Shown in pieces: positions 55,067-63,939 of a stretch of 64,000 bases of DNA. The stretch covers positions 372,001-436,000 of the forward strand of contig NZ_JBNNGK010000001.1 in assembly GCF_050268245.1 (NCBI RefSeq), given 5' to 3'. Made by a program: the position numbers and the translations under genes. The stretch comes from JBNNGK01 sp050268245 (GTDB taxonomy: Bacteria > Pseudomonadota > Gammaproteobacteria > Enterobacterales > Enterobacteriaceae). The notes beneath the pieces were generated by a model. The model worked only from the letters and a program-made list of their open reading frames with translations. It did no database searches and was not told where the DNA came from. Position 1 is the first letter of the stretch, and each line of letters starts with the position of its first letter.

Positions 55067-55558
55067 TTAACGATCGTCACGTTTGTCATTCTCATCTGAG
55101 CGATGCTCAAGCGTACGCTGCTCGTCTTCCTTACGCTGAAACTCACCGTCAAAGGTATTGCCGTTGGCGGCATCACCACCCTGCCCCCAACCGCCGGGGC
55201 GATACACCGACAAATGTGGCATCAGTTTCAGCGTCAGCGATTTCTGCACCGGCGGTAACAACAACAGCAAACCGAGAAAATCGGTAAAGAAACCGGGAAC
55301 CAGCAGTAAGAAACCCGCCAACACCAGAGAAACACTTTTCACCATTTCCGCCGCAGGGCTTTCACCAGCGGCCAATTTCTGCTGCATCTGCACAAAGGTT
55401 TTCATGCCCTGATTACGAACCAGAGACACACCAACGCAAGAAGTGAAGATCACCAGCAACAGGGTAACGGCGACGCCCAACACGTCGGCGACTTTAATAA
55501 ATAGCGATACTTCGATGTAAACCAACAGAAATATCAGCAAAAACGGTAACCAGCGCAC
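55067..55558 (-). CDS. fxsA: FxsA, inner-membrane protein
   Basis: A membrane protein whose overexpression relieves F exclusion of phage T7 in E. coli. The GTG at 55558 behind GGAGAA gives 163 residues beginning MRWLPFLLIFLLVYIEVSLF. Hydrophobic segments near residues 3-20, 26-46 and 76-98, with GFFTDFLGLLLLLPPV, are typical. The C-terminal tail is charged and hydrophilic. Confidence 0.95.
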   Translation of the reverse strand: MRWLPFLLIFLLVYIEVSLFIKVADVLGVAVTLLLVIFTSCVGVSLVRNQGMKTFVQMQQKLAAGESPAAEMVKSVSLVLAGFLLLVPGFFTDFLGLLLLLPPVQKSLTLKLMPHLSVYRPGGWGQGGDAANGNTFDGEFQRKEDEQRTLEHRSDENDKRDDR

Positions 55559-55905
55559 CGCGTTCTCCTTCAGATGACTTCGCGTACCCGCGCAGCGGCG
55601 CATACGTGAAAAAGGGAGCCTGAATCAGGCGGATTTTATAACAATGGGGGCAGTCCGCAGACATTTCAACCAGACCTCGACTTTTATTGCTAGAGTTAGC
55701 GAACGTGAATGCGATCACAAAATACAAAAGCAGTGGTTTTTGAAGTTTCAGATAGTGATCTGGGTTCATTCATTTATTCCAAAGCAGCATATGATCTGGG
55801 CTGCAACAATTGCAGTGGTCAATACTTCGGCAGTTGAAGCTCACGGCGACATAAATTAGTTAACAAACAAATAATTAATTCGGCAGCAACATAGAGAAGG
55901 TTCTC
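55559..55905. other. Regulatory region between fxsA and aspA
   Basis: About 347 bases between divergent fxsA and aspA. It holds a strong CRP site (55704-55719). I could not place a convincing -35/-10 pair for aspA, and I see no ORF or RNA gene. Confidence 0.55.
55704..55719 (+). promoter_or_regulatory. CRP-cAMP site upstream of aspA
   Basis: CGTGA-ATGCGA-TCACA keeps both core half-sites (GTGA and TCAC) with the correct six-base spacing. E. coli aspA is known to be CRP-activated. It lies about 190 bases before the aspA ATG. Confidence 0.75.
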
Positions 55906-57342
55906 ATGTCAAACAACATTCGTATCGAAGAAGACCTGCTAGGAACACGTGAAGTACCCGCAGAAGCCTACTACGGTGTTCATACTCTGCGTGCGATTGA
56001 AAATTTTTATATCAGTAATAGTAAGATCAGTGACGTTCCTGAGTTTGTCCGTGGCATGGTCATGGTGAAGAAAGCCGCAGCGCTGGCTAACAAAGAGCTG
56101 AAGACCATTCCGCGCAAAATCGCCGATACCATCATCCAGGCATGCGATGAAGTTCTGGATAAAGGCAAATGTATGGATCAATTCCCGGTGGATGTGTTCC
56201 AGGGCGGTGCGGGCACCTCTCTGAACATGAACACCAACGAAGTGCTGGCGAATATCGGCTTGGAGCTGATGGGGCATCAGAAAGGAGAATATCAGTACCT
56301 GAACCCCAACGATCACCTAAATAAAAGCCAATCAACTAACGATGCCTACCCTACCGGTTTCCGCGTCGCGGTCTATACCTCGATCATGAAACTGAACGAT
56401 GCCATCAACCAACTGCGCGAAGGCTTCGATCGTAAAGCGAAAGAGTTTGAAACAATTCTGAAGATGGGTCGTACCCAATTGCAGGATGCCGTGCCCATGA
56501 CGTTAGGCCAAGAGTTCCACGCGTTTAGCGTTCTGCTCAGCGAAGAAATTCGCAGCCTACAACGCACCTCAGAATTGCTGCTGGAAGTAAACCTAGGCGC
56601 GACCGCTATCGGCACTGCGCTGAATACGCCAGAAGGTTATCAACACCTGGCAGTGCAAAAACTGGCGGAGGTCAGTAACCTGCCCGTCGTACCAGCAGAA
56701 GATTTGATCGAAGCGACCTCTGACTGCGGTGCCTATGTAATGGTACACAGTGCGCTGAAACGCCTGGCGGTAAAACTGTCCAAAATTTGTAATGACCTTC
56801 GCTTGCTGTCTTCCGGGCCACGCGCTGGCCTAAACGAAATCAACTTGCCGGAATTGCAGGCAGGCTCTTCGATCATGCCAGCCAAAGTGAACCCGGTTAT
56901 TCCAGAAGTGGTGAACCAGGTATGCTTTAAGGTGATCGGCAACGATACTTGCGTTACCATGGCCGCTGAAGCAGGACAGTTACAGCTTAACGTGATGGAA
57001 CCGGTGATTGGTCAGGCGATGTTCGAGTCAGTCCACATTTTGACCAATGCGTGCTACAACCTGCTGGAGAAATGCATCAACGGCATCACCGCCAATAAAG
57101 AAGTCTGTGAGCATTACGTGTTCAACTCCATCGGTATCGTGACCTATCTGAACCCCTTCATTGGCCACCACAACGGTGATATTGTTGGCAAGATCTGTGC
57201 GGAAACCGGCAAGAGTGTGCGTGAGGTGGTGTTAGAACGCGGCCTGTTGACCGAAGCCGAGCTGGATGACATCTTCTCCGTTGAGAATCTTATGCACCCG
57301 GCCTATAAAGCGAAACGCTACACTGATGAAAATGAACAATAA
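55906..57342 (+). CDS. aspA: Aspartate ammonia-lyase
   Basis: Converts L-aspartate to fumarate and ammonia, supplying fumarate for anaerobic respiration by FrdABCD. The 478-residue protein belongs to the aspartase/fumarase superfamily; the signature GSSIMPAKVNP with the catalytic serine loop is present, as are RTQLQDAVPMTLGQEF and TSDCGAYV. The aspartate/dicarboxylate transporter gene dcuA follows. Confidence 0.98.
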   Translation: MSNNIRIEEDLLGTREVPAEAYYGVHTLRAIENFYISNSKISDVPEFVRGMVMVKKAAALANKELKTIPRKIADTIIQACDEVLDKGKCMDQFPVDVFQGGAGTSLNMNTNEVLANIGLELMGHQKGEYQYLNPNDHLNKSQSTNDAYPTGFRVAVYTSIMKLNDAINQLREGFDRKAKEFETILKMGRTQLQDAVPMTLGQEFHAFSVLLSEEIRSLQRTSELLLEVNLGATAIGTALNTPEGYQHLAVQKLAEVSNLPVVPAEDLIEATSDCGAYVMVHSALKRLAVKLSKICNDLRLLSSGPRAGLNEINLPELQAGSSIMPAKVNPVIPEVVNQVCFKVIGNDTCVTMAAEAGQLQLNVMEPVIGQAMFESVHILTNACYNLLEKCINGITANKEVCEHYVFNSIGIVTYLNPFIGHHNGDIVGKICAETGKSVREVVLERGLLTEAELDDIFSVENLMHPAYKAKRYTDENEQ

Positions 57343-57363
57343 CAGAAACATCCGGTAGCCATA

Positions 57364-57400
57364 AAGGCACGCTAAATCCTCTGGATAGCGTGCCTTTTTA
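57364..57400 (+). terminator. Terminator after aspA
   Basis: An 11-base stem, AAGGCACGCTA / TAGCGTGCCTT, with an 11-base loop is followed by TTTTTAC. As it lies before dcuA, it separates aspA and dcuA, which share a partly linked transcript in E. coli. Confidence 0.87.
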
Positions 57401-57567
57401 CTTTCTAGCGCCCACAAAATTTTAACTTTTTATTTTCATATATCCAAAGTAATCCACATTTCAGCACCAACGTCTGCCACGTAGACCGGCAACGTGAGCG
57501 AAAATAGCAATCGGGCTGTAGTTCGTAAAACAAAGAGATAAAACTTCATGTTGAGGAGTAACACACT

Positions 57568-58869
57568 ATGTTAGCGGTGGAATTGATTATCGTTCTGCTG
57601 GCCATTTTTTTGGGGGCCAGATTGGGCGGTATCGGCATTGGCTTTGCAGGGGGCCTTGGGGTTTTAGTTCTGGCGATAATCGGGGTTAAGCCAGGCAATA
57701 TTCCCTTTGACGTCATCTCAATCATTATGGCGGTTATCGCTGCCATTTCCGCGATGCAGGTTGCGGGGGGAATGGATTATCTGGTGCAGCAAACAGAAAA
57801 GTTACTGCGTAAAAATCCTAAACACATTACCGTCCTCGCGCCCATTGTGACCTATTTCCTGACCATTTTTGCCGGTACAGGTAACATCTCGCTCTCCGCA
57901 CTGCCGGTGATCGCCGAGGTCGCAAAAGAACAAGGCATCAAACCCTGTCGCCCACTCTCAACCGCTGTCGTTTCTGCACAAATTGCCATAACCGCCTCGC
58001 CCATATCCGCCGCAGTGGTGTATATGTCCTCGGTGATGGAAGGGCACGGTGTGAGTTATTTGCATATGTTGATGGTCGTGATCCCTTCGACCTTCTGTGC
58101 CGTATTATTGATGTCGCTACTGGTGAGTTGGATTTTTGACTCCACGCTGTCAAACGATCCGGTTTACCTGAAACGATTCGAAGAAGGGTTGGTTACCCTG
58201 CGCGGTAACAACGTTATCGAAATCAAACCGCGCGCTAAAGCGTCTGTCTTGCTGTTCCTGCTTGGCGTCCTGTGCGTAGTAGCCTACGCTATCATCAACA
58301 GCCCAGGCCTTGGTCTAGTCGCCAAACCGCTGATGAATACCACCAACGCCATTCTTATTATTATGCTGAGCGTTGCTACCCTCACCACACTGATGTGCCG
58401 TGTAGACACCGATGCAGTGCTCAATTCCAGTACATTTAAAGCGGGGATGAGTGCCTGTATCTGTATTCTGGGCGTCGCTTGGCTGGGCGATACATTCGTT
58501 CAAGCCAACATTGATTGGATCAAAGAAACGGCAGGCAGCGTCATTCAGGCTCACCCGTGGCTGCTAGCCGTGATCTTTTTCTTCTGTTCGGCATTACTGT
58601 ATTCCCAAGCAGCGACCGCCAAAGCACTGATGCCGATGGCGCTGGCGCTGAACGTCAACCCACTGACCGCCATCGCCTCTTTCGCGGCGGTTTCCGGCCT
58701 GTTTATTTTACCCACCTACCCAACGTTGGTCGCCGCCGTACAAATGGACGATACCGGCACCACCCGCATCGGACGCTTTGTGTTTAACCATCCCTTTTTC
58801 ATTCCCGGAACGATGGGCGTGATCTTCGCGGTGGTATTCGGCTTCCTGCTGGGCAGCGTGATTTTATAA
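57568..58869 (+). CDS. dcuA: Anaerobic C4-dicarboxylate/aspartate transporter DcuA
   Basis: Inner-membrane transporter that exchanges or takes up aspartate, fumarate, malate and succinate. At 433 residues it aligns end to end with E. coli DcuA: MLAVELIIVLLAIFLGARLG, FAGTGNISLSALPVIAEVA, STAVVSAQIAITASPISAAV, and FNHPFFIPGTMGV. About ten to twelve hydrophobic segments are visible. GAGGAG precedes the ATG. Confidence 0.98.
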   Translation: MLAVELIIVLLAIFLGARLGGIGIGFAGGLGVLVLAIIGVKPGNIPFDVISIIMAVIAAISAMQVAGGMDYLVQQTEKLLRKNPKHITVLAPIVTYFLTIFAGTGNISLSALPVIAEVAKEQGIKPCRPLSTAVVSAQIAITASPISAAVVYMSSVMEGHGVSYLHMLMVVIPSTFCAVLLMSLLVSWIFDSTLSNDPVYLKRFEEGLVTLRGNNVIEIKPRAKASVLLFLLGVLCVVAYAIINSPGLGLVAKPLMNTTNAILIIMLSVATLTTLMCRVDTDAVLNSSTFKAGMSACICILGVAWLGDTFVQANIDWIKETAGSVIQAHPWLLAVIFFFCSALLYSQAATAKALMPMALALNVNPLTAIASFAAVSGLFILPTYPTLVAAVQMDDTGTTRIGRFVFNHPFFIPGTMGVIFAVVFGFLLGSVIL

Positions 58870-58996
58870 TCCATCAAACGGGGCCGCACTTGGCCCCGCA
58901 TGCCTCATCTATTTTCCCTCTGGTGATAAACTCACCTTCTAGCCGTTCTGCCTTCAGGGTATAGTGCCTACAGATAACGGTTGAGAAGGAGTGAAC

Positions 58997-59320
58997 ATGT
59001 CTGATTGCGAAGCTGTCGTCATACTCTGTACCGCACCGGATGAAGCCACGGCGCAAGAGTTGGCCGCGCGCGTGCTGGGTGAGAAATTAGCCGCCTGCGC
59101 CACACTGTTACCCGGAGCTTCATCGCTGTATTACTGGGAAGGGAAACTGGAACAGGAATACGAAGTGCAAATGTTGTTTAAAAGCGATCAACAACATCAA
59201 CACGCCCTGCTTAACTACCTGAAACAACATCACCCATATCAAACGCCCGAGTTGTTGGTGCTGCCGGTGATGGCTGGAGATAAAGACTACCTGTCATGGA
59301 TCAACGTATCATTAAACTGA
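58997..59320 (+). CDS. cutA: Divalent-cation tolerance protein CutA
   Basis: Small trimeric ferredoxin-like protein named for copper tolerance in E. coli; its direct role is not settled. The ATG at 58997, preceded by GAAGGAG, gives 107 residues with VILCTAPDEATAQELA, GEKLAACATLLPGASSLYYW and HHPYQTPELLVLPV, all family blocks. The 3' end overlaps the start of dsbD by 25 bases, so translation is linked. Confidence 0.96.
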   Translation: MSDCEAVVILCTAPDEATAQELAARVLGEKLAACATLLPGASSLYYWEGKLEQEYEVQMLFKSDQQHQHALLNYLKQHHPYQTPELLVLPVMAGDKDYLSWINVSLN

Positions 59321-61008
59321 TTTTTCTGCTTTGCAGCCTGTTTTTTTTGCCGTGCGGCGCCCAGGCCTCCCTGTTCAACGCAACGGGTGGTAGCCAGTTT
59401 GTCCCTGTCGACCAAGCCTTTGCCTTCGATTTTCAACAAAAAGGCCACCAGCTGACGCTAAACTGGACAATCCGCCCCGGTTATTATCTGTATCGACAAC
59501 AAATAAAACTCCTGCCTCAGCAGGCGCAACTCCATTCCCCGACGCTGCCTGACGGGCTCCGCCATAAAGATGAATTCTTCGGTGAGGTGGAAATTTATAA
59601 ACACCAGCTGACGCTGCCGCTAAACCTACAACAGGCCGCTAGCAATGCCAGTTTAAGCGTTACGTATCAAGGCTGTGCCGAAGCCGGTTTTTGCTATCCC
59701 CCTGAAACCCGGGTGATCCCGTTAGACGCGGTAGCGGCTAGCACCACACCGCCCTCCCCGGCAACGGCGTCTTCACCAACAACGCCAGCGAATCTGCCCT
59801 TTTCTCCACTGTGGGCACTATTAATCGGCATCGGAATCGCTTTTACACCGTGCGTATTGCCGATGTATCCGCTAATTTCCGGCATCATTCTTGGCCGTGA
59901 ACGGCCACATAGCAGCGGTCGCATTTTGGTGTTGGCGGTAGTGTACGTGCAGGGGATGGCGCTGACTTATACCCTGCTCGGCTTAGTGGTGGCCGCTGCG
60001 GGGCTACAATTCCAGGCAGCATTGCAACACCCTTATGTGTTGATCGGCCTTTCGGTGCTGTTCATCGCGCTGGCGCTGTCGATGTTTGGCCTCTATTCAC
60101 TACAACTCCCCTCCTCAGTGCAAACCAAACTGGCTAGCTGGAGCAATACCCAACGGGGCGGCTCATTGGCTGGCGTGTTTGTGATGGGCGCATTGGCCGG
60201 GCTTATCTGCTCTCCCTGCACCACAGCGCCGCTCAGCGCAATACTGCTCTACATCGCGCAAAGCGGCAATATGTGGGCCGGTGGCGGGACGTTATACTTA
60301 TACGCACTCGGGATGGGTATTCCACTGGTGCTCGTGACATTATTCGGCAATCGACTGCTTCCGCGCAGCGGCCCGTGGATGCAATATGTCAAAGAAGCGT
60401 TCGGTTTCGTTATCCTGGCACTTCCGGTGTTCCTGCTCGAGCGCGTGATCGGCGATATCTGGGGTTTAAGGCTGTGGAGCCTGCTTGGGCTGGCATTTGC
60501 CGGCTGGGCATTCGTGCTCAGTTTACGCGCCTCACAAGGCTGGGCCCGTGTTGTGCAATTATTGTTACTGGCAGCGATCGTCATCGTCGCACGACCATTA
60601 CAAGACTGGGTTTTCAGTGCAAACAGCACGCATCAGGCGACGCAACAGCACTTGAGCTTTACGCGTATCAGTAATCTGGATCAACTCAATCAGGCGTTAC
60701 AACAGGCACAGGGCAAACCTGTCATGCTGGATTTATACGCCGACTGGTGCGTTGCTTGTAAAGAGTTCGAGAAATACACCTTCAGCGACACTGCCGTGCA
60801 AGCACGCTTAGCCGACACCGTATTGTTGCAAGCAGACGTGACGGCCAATAACGCCGAGCAGGCAGCGTTATTGAAGCAATTAAATGTCTTGGGATTACCG
60901 ACCATTTTGTTCTTTGATGCCAAAGGCCAAGAACTGCCGGCCGCCCGAGTCACTGGGTTCATGGACGCGCAGACGTTTGATGCACATTTGCAGAAAACAG
61001 TACCGTAA
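59296..61008 (+). CDS. dsbD: Thiol:disulfide interchange protein DsbD
   Basis: Moves electrons from cytoplasmic thioredoxin to the periplasm to reduce DsbC, DsbG and CcmG. Three redox pairs are visible: the alpha domain Cys pair in GCAEAGFCYPPET, the membrane domain pair in FTPCVLPM and CSPCTTAP, and the thioredoxin-like gamma domain in YADWCVACKEF. A signal peptide ends near CGAQA. At 570 residues it matches the family length. It begins inside cutA. Confidence 0.97.
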   Translation: MDQRIIKLIFLLCSLFFLPCGAQASLFNATGGSQFVPVDQAFAFDFQQKGHQLTLNWTIRPGYYLYRQQIKLLPQQAQLHSPTLPDGLRHKDEFFGEVEIYKHQLTLPLNLQQAASNASLSVTYQGCAEAGFCYPPETRVIPLDAVAASTTPPSPATASSPTTPANLPFSPLWALLIGIGIAFTPCVLPMYPLISGIILGRERPHSSGRILVLAVVYVQGMALTYTLLGLVVAAAGLQFQAALQHPYVLIGLSVLFIALALSMFGLYSLQLPSSVQTKLASWSNTQRGGSLAGVFVMGALAGLICSPCTTAPLSAILLYIAQSGNMWAGGGTLYLYALGMGIPLVLVTLFGNRLLPRSGPWMQYVKEAFGFVILALPVFLLERVIGDIWGLRLWSLLGLAFAGWAFVLSLRASQGWARVVQLLLLAAIVIVARPLQDWVFSANSTHQATQQHLSFTRISNLDQLNQALQQAQGKPVMLDLYADWCVACKEFEKYTFSDTAVQARLADTVLLQADVTANNAEQAALLKQLNVLGLPTILFFDAKGQELPAARVTGFMDAQTFDAHLQKTVP

Positions 61009-61048
61009 ACGACACTGAGTTTCAGAAACAGTATTTGGAGGGTTACCC

Positions 61049-61624
61049 GTGCAACGCGAACATGTTCTTGATACGGCACTGGAATTATTGGAGCAACAAG
61101 GCTTGGCAACCACCACGCTGGAAATGCTGGCAGAGAAACTTAGCGTGCAGCCCACTGATTTCACACCATTTTGGCCAAACCATGAGGCCTTATTGTATGA
61201 CTGTCTGCGTCATCACGGGCAACAAATTGATACCTGGCGTCGCCAACTTTTGCTCGACGAATCCCTTAGCCCGCAGCAAAAGTTACTGGCACGTTATGAC
61301 ATCTTAGCGGAGTACGTTAAAAACGAACGCTATCCCGGTTGTCTGTTCATCGCCGCCTGTAGCTTCTTCCCGCAACACGATCATCCGATCCATCAGTTGG
61401 CGGAGCAGCAAAAGGCGACCTCACTGGCGTTGACTCGTGACCTACTTCGGGAAATGGATGCGGATGATGCTGACATGGTTGCGCAACAGATGGAGCTGAT
61501 TCAGGAGGGCTGCCTGAGCAAACTCCTGATTAATCGCCAACTTCAGGATGTATCCGTCGCGAAACGGCTCGCAGAGGATATTTTGCAAGTTGCGCAATGC
61601 CGTAAGAATGGCGCCTTAAGCTAA
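61049..61624 (+). CDS. yjdC: TetR-family transcriptional regulator YjdC
   Basis: A 191-residue regulator with an N-terminal helix-turn-helix (VLDTALELLEQQGLATTTLEMLAEKLSV) and the conserved block RYPGCLFIAACSFFP. It matches E. coli YjdC, whose ligand and targets I cannot name from the sequence. The start is a GTG at 61049, 40 bases after dsbD, so co-transcription is possible. Confidence 0.93.
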   Translation: MQREHVLDTALELLEQQGLATTTLEMLAEKLSVQPTDFTPFWPNHEALLYDCLRHHGQQIDTWRRQLLLDESLSPQQKLLARYDILAEYVKNERYPGCLFIAACSFFPQHDHPIHQLAEQQKATSLALTRDLLREMDADDADMVAQQMELIQEGCLSKLLINRQLQDVSVAKRLAEDILQVAQCRKNGALS

Positions 61625-61745
61625 CAACTGCCCTACCCATGACCTATACGGTAAGCTGAATTGACCGTATAGGTATAAAGTTTAGACATCTTGATTGAAA
61701 AGCCAGCGAACGCGACGATTTTTAGCAGTTTATGACATAAAGCCA

Positions 61746-61774
61746 TTGACGCCAACAGGGCTTTACGGTTTAAT
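61746..61774 (+). promoter_or_regulatory. Promoter of the tRNA-Phe gene
   Basis: A -35 TTGACG (61746) and a -10 TTTAAT (61769) are 17 bases apart, followed by GCTGCGCG, a stable-RNA-type discriminator just before the tRNA. Confidence 0.82.
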
Positions 61775-61784
61775 GCTGCGCGTT

Positions 61785-61860
61785 GCCCGGATAGCTCAGT
61801 CGGTAGAGCAGGGGATTGAAAATCCCCGTGTCCTTGGTTCGATTCCGAGTCCGGGCACCA
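61785..61860 (+). tRNA. tRNA-Phe (GAA)
   Basis: A 76-nt tRNA starting GCCCGGATAGCTCAGTCGG with anticodon GAA and encoded CCA. Position after yjdC matches E. coli pheU, a well-known integration site for genomic islands. Confidence 0.98.
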
Positions 61861-62190
61861 TCATTCAAAGAACCCGCCCAAAAGGCGGGTTTTTGCTTTC
61901 TGAGCCAACGCATTCTACGATCCCTTGTCTCAACTCCACGCCTATTACCACTCATTCTGCATTTAAAGCGCATTGGATAGGTGGAATAAAAGGAATTGGC
62001 AGGTTGATCTCGCCGCCATGAACGCAATATGAATAGCTGAAATTCTTTAAAAAAGGATATCTCGAGTTTCTGCACAAACATCCTTGTTACGCTCTGCTCA
62101 TATGCACGGCGAATCAAACGGTTAAGCCTGATAAGGATTCTGCTGCCGTGATGTCTGTATGTAGAATCAGGCTCCTACGCCGTACAAGCT
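61861..62190. other. Intergenic region between tRNA-Phe and the adhesin genes
   Basis: 330 bases holding the tRNA-Phe terminator and then about 290 AT-rich bases with no ORF I accept. I see no integrase gene and no repeat of the tRNA 3' end. Confidence 0.5.
61872..61894 (+). terminator. Terminator of tRNA-Phe
   Basis: A perfect seven-base stem, ACCCGCC / GGCGGGT, with a five-base loop, followed by TTTTTGC, 12 bases after the tRNA CCA. Confidence 0.9.
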
Positions 62191-62541
62191 TTATAATATC
62201 GTTGCCTGCAAAACGATAAAAGCATCGTGTCTCCCCGGTGTAACATCACCTTGGCCGAACAACGTCACGGAAACCTTCGGATCGAGGGGTTGGTTCCCGT
62301 ACACCTTGAGCGCCACACCGTCAGCACCCGGCTTTGTTCCCACGTTTACGGCTCCCCGTACACCATTTTTAAAATCAATAAATGATGTTTGATCCATTGG
62401 GTTAACGGCCTTCAGGCTCACGGTAGTGTCTTGGTCACACTTAATGGTACTTTGAATACGAACGAAAGCACCTTTCTTAATGGATTCATTGCTGTACCTG
62501 CCGAGATCTTGCCAGCCCCGCGTGTTGATCGAGCATTTGGC
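62188..62541 (-). repeat. Direct repeat, copy A (shared pilin-like domain)
   Basis: 354 bases repeated at 63103-63456 with about 24 mismatches and no gaps by hand count (about 93% identity). It starts three bases after the stop codon on the transcript and ends at the codons for Ala-Lys-Cys, the start of the pilin-like domain. Confidence 0.92.
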
Positions 62542-62991
62542 ATCTGGCGGAGGAGGCATCAGTTCCGGAGGGAGTGTGTTATGAGTATCCAGATCTAGAA
62601 CTATAACGGTTCTTTTATTGACGACCTTGATTCTGATCGACTCGTTCTCCTCAACGTTGCAGCGACTCCCCCTAGGCAAGAACCCAAGGGTCGTAGAAAG
62701 TATACCGTTAATCTTACTGATATCCGGTGGGGGACTTGTCGGGTCGAAAATCGCATAGTCCAGCGTTCCGCCATAAGTATAATTCACGCTGGGGCAAACG
62801 CTCACTATCATGTGCGTGTAATTTCTCGTATCAGCGGTGGGACTGGGTCCTAAAATGACCGTTACACTTGATCCACGTAACTTGTTGATAGCTATTTCAT
62901 TCGGAGCAGTCTCAGCCATCGTACGAAGAGAGATCATCCCTAACACGATCCATAATACGGCAAGTCGTGTGCGAGTCTTGTTGGTAGCCAC
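62191..62991 (-). CDS. Putative two-domain fimbrial tip adhesin (second of tandem pair)
   Basis: I do not recognise a named family. A GTG at 62991 with AAGGA upstream gives 266 residues and a signal peptide with KTRTR then LAVLWIVLGMISL and cleavage near TMA. Residues about 30-150 are a distinct N-terminal domain (THMIVSVCPSVNYTYGGTLD), with no counterpart in the neighbouring gene. A Pro-rich joint (PPELMPPPPDAKC) leads to a 114-residue pilin-like domain: CSINTRGWQDLG, a second Cys in IKC, and a C-terminal beta strand RHDAFIVLQATIL. This layout resembles two-domain adhesins such as PapG, FimH or MrpH (inference). It lies 115 bases after its tandem partner. Confidence 0.72.
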   Translation of the reverse strand: MATNKTRTRLAVLWIVLGMISLRTMAETAPNEIAINKLRGSSVTVILGPSPTADTRNYTHMIVSVCPSVNYTYGGTLDYAIFDPTSPPPDISKINGILSTTLGFLPRGSRCNVEENESIRIKVVNKRTVIVLDLDTHNTLPPELMPPPPDAKCSINTRGWQDLGRYSNESIKKGAFVRIQSTIKCDQDTTVSLKAVNPMDQTSFIDFKNGVRGAVNVGTKPGADGVALKVYGNQPLDPKVSVTLFGQGDVTPGRHDAFIVLQATIL

Positions 62992-63102
62992 TGTTGAGGT
63001 CCTTAAGAAGTGTGAAATGCGAGGTGTTATCAGGTTTCGTTGGTATTTATCATGCATGTCGTTTGCATTCTCACTGCTTAGATACCGTACTCGTGCACAT
63101 GC

Positions 63103-63456
63103 GCTTTATAATATCGTTGCCTGCAAAACGATAAAAGTATCGTGTCTCCCCGGTGTAATATCTCCTTGGCCAAACAACGTCACGGAAACCTTCGGATCGA
63201 GGGGTTGGTTCCCGTGCACTTGGAGCGCCACACCGTCAGCACCCGGCGCTACTCCCACGTTTACGGCTCCTCGTACACCATTTTTAAAATCAACAAATGA
63301 TGTCTGATCTATTGGGTTAACGGCCTTCAGGCTCACGGTAGTGTCTTGGTCACATTCAATGGTACTTTGAATACGAACGAAAGCACCTTTCTTAATGGAT
63401 TCATTGCTGTACCTGCCGAGGTCTTGCCACCCCTGCGCATTGATCGAACATTTAGC
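63103..63456 (-). repeat. Direct repeat, copy B (shared pilin-like domain)
   Basis: Counterpart of 62188-62541, at a constant offset of 915 bases. Similarity stops sharply at both ends; beyond it the two genes do not align. Confidence 0.92.
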
Positions 63457-63939
63457 AGGTACCGGAGTGGGCTTGGAACAATGTTCAACAACAACATTAT
63501 CCCATTGCAGGATGTTATTGATTCCCGGCTGGACCACCACACCATTGGGTTTTATCTGCCCAAATTGAATATTCTCGCTATACACCACACTCCGGTATGG
63601 TTGGCCTTTTGGGTTGGCAGTTGAGTTAGGGAGCAAATGGCCGCGTGCGAAGGCAGCGCTTGCTAACATCCGCATCTTATTTCCAGAACAGTCCTTACAT
63701 GTAACTAGCCCAGAAATCGGACTCGAACTGTAGTATTGACTGGTTTCTCCGAGGGCAAAAACTCCCGTATTTCGCCCATTCTGATAAAAGGTTTGGGTGG
63801 ACATTCTGCCCCCATTTGCATCACCAGTGATGGTCATGATGTTGTTGCAGATTTTCAACACCGGTGCAGAGACCACAAGCTTGCAGTGAAATCCTGTTAA
63901 TATGATGATTGTCATCCGAATAATCTCTCTCCAGCACAT
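63106..63939 (-). CDS. Putative two-domain fimbrial tip adhesin (first of tandem pair)
   Basis: Tandem partner of the gene above it, 277 residues from the ATG at 63939 (GAGAGGAG upstream; another ATG at 63915 is possible). The signal peptide probably ends near CKLVVSA. The N-terminal domain, about residues 26-160, has several cysteines (KICNN, TCKDCSGNK, EHCSKP) and no relation to the N-terminal domain of the partner. The C-terminal 114 residues (CSINAQGWQDLG to IVLQATIL) are about 90% identical to those of the partner. The operon probably continues beyond 64000, where chaperone and usher genes would be expected. Confidence 0.72.
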   Translation of the reverse strand: MCWREIIRMTIIILTGFHCKLVVSAPVLKICNNIMTITGDANGGRMSTQTFYQNGRNTGVFALGETSQYYSSSPISGLVTCKDCSGNKMRMLASAAFARGHLLPNSTANPKGQPYRSVVYSENIQFGQIKPNGVVVQPGINNILQWDNVVVEHCSKPTPVPAKCSINAQGWQDLGRYSNESIKKGAFVRIQSTIECDQDTTVSLKAVNPIDQTSFVDFKNGVRGAVNVGVAPGADGVALQVHGNQPLDPKVSVTLFGQGDITPGRHDTFIVLQATIL

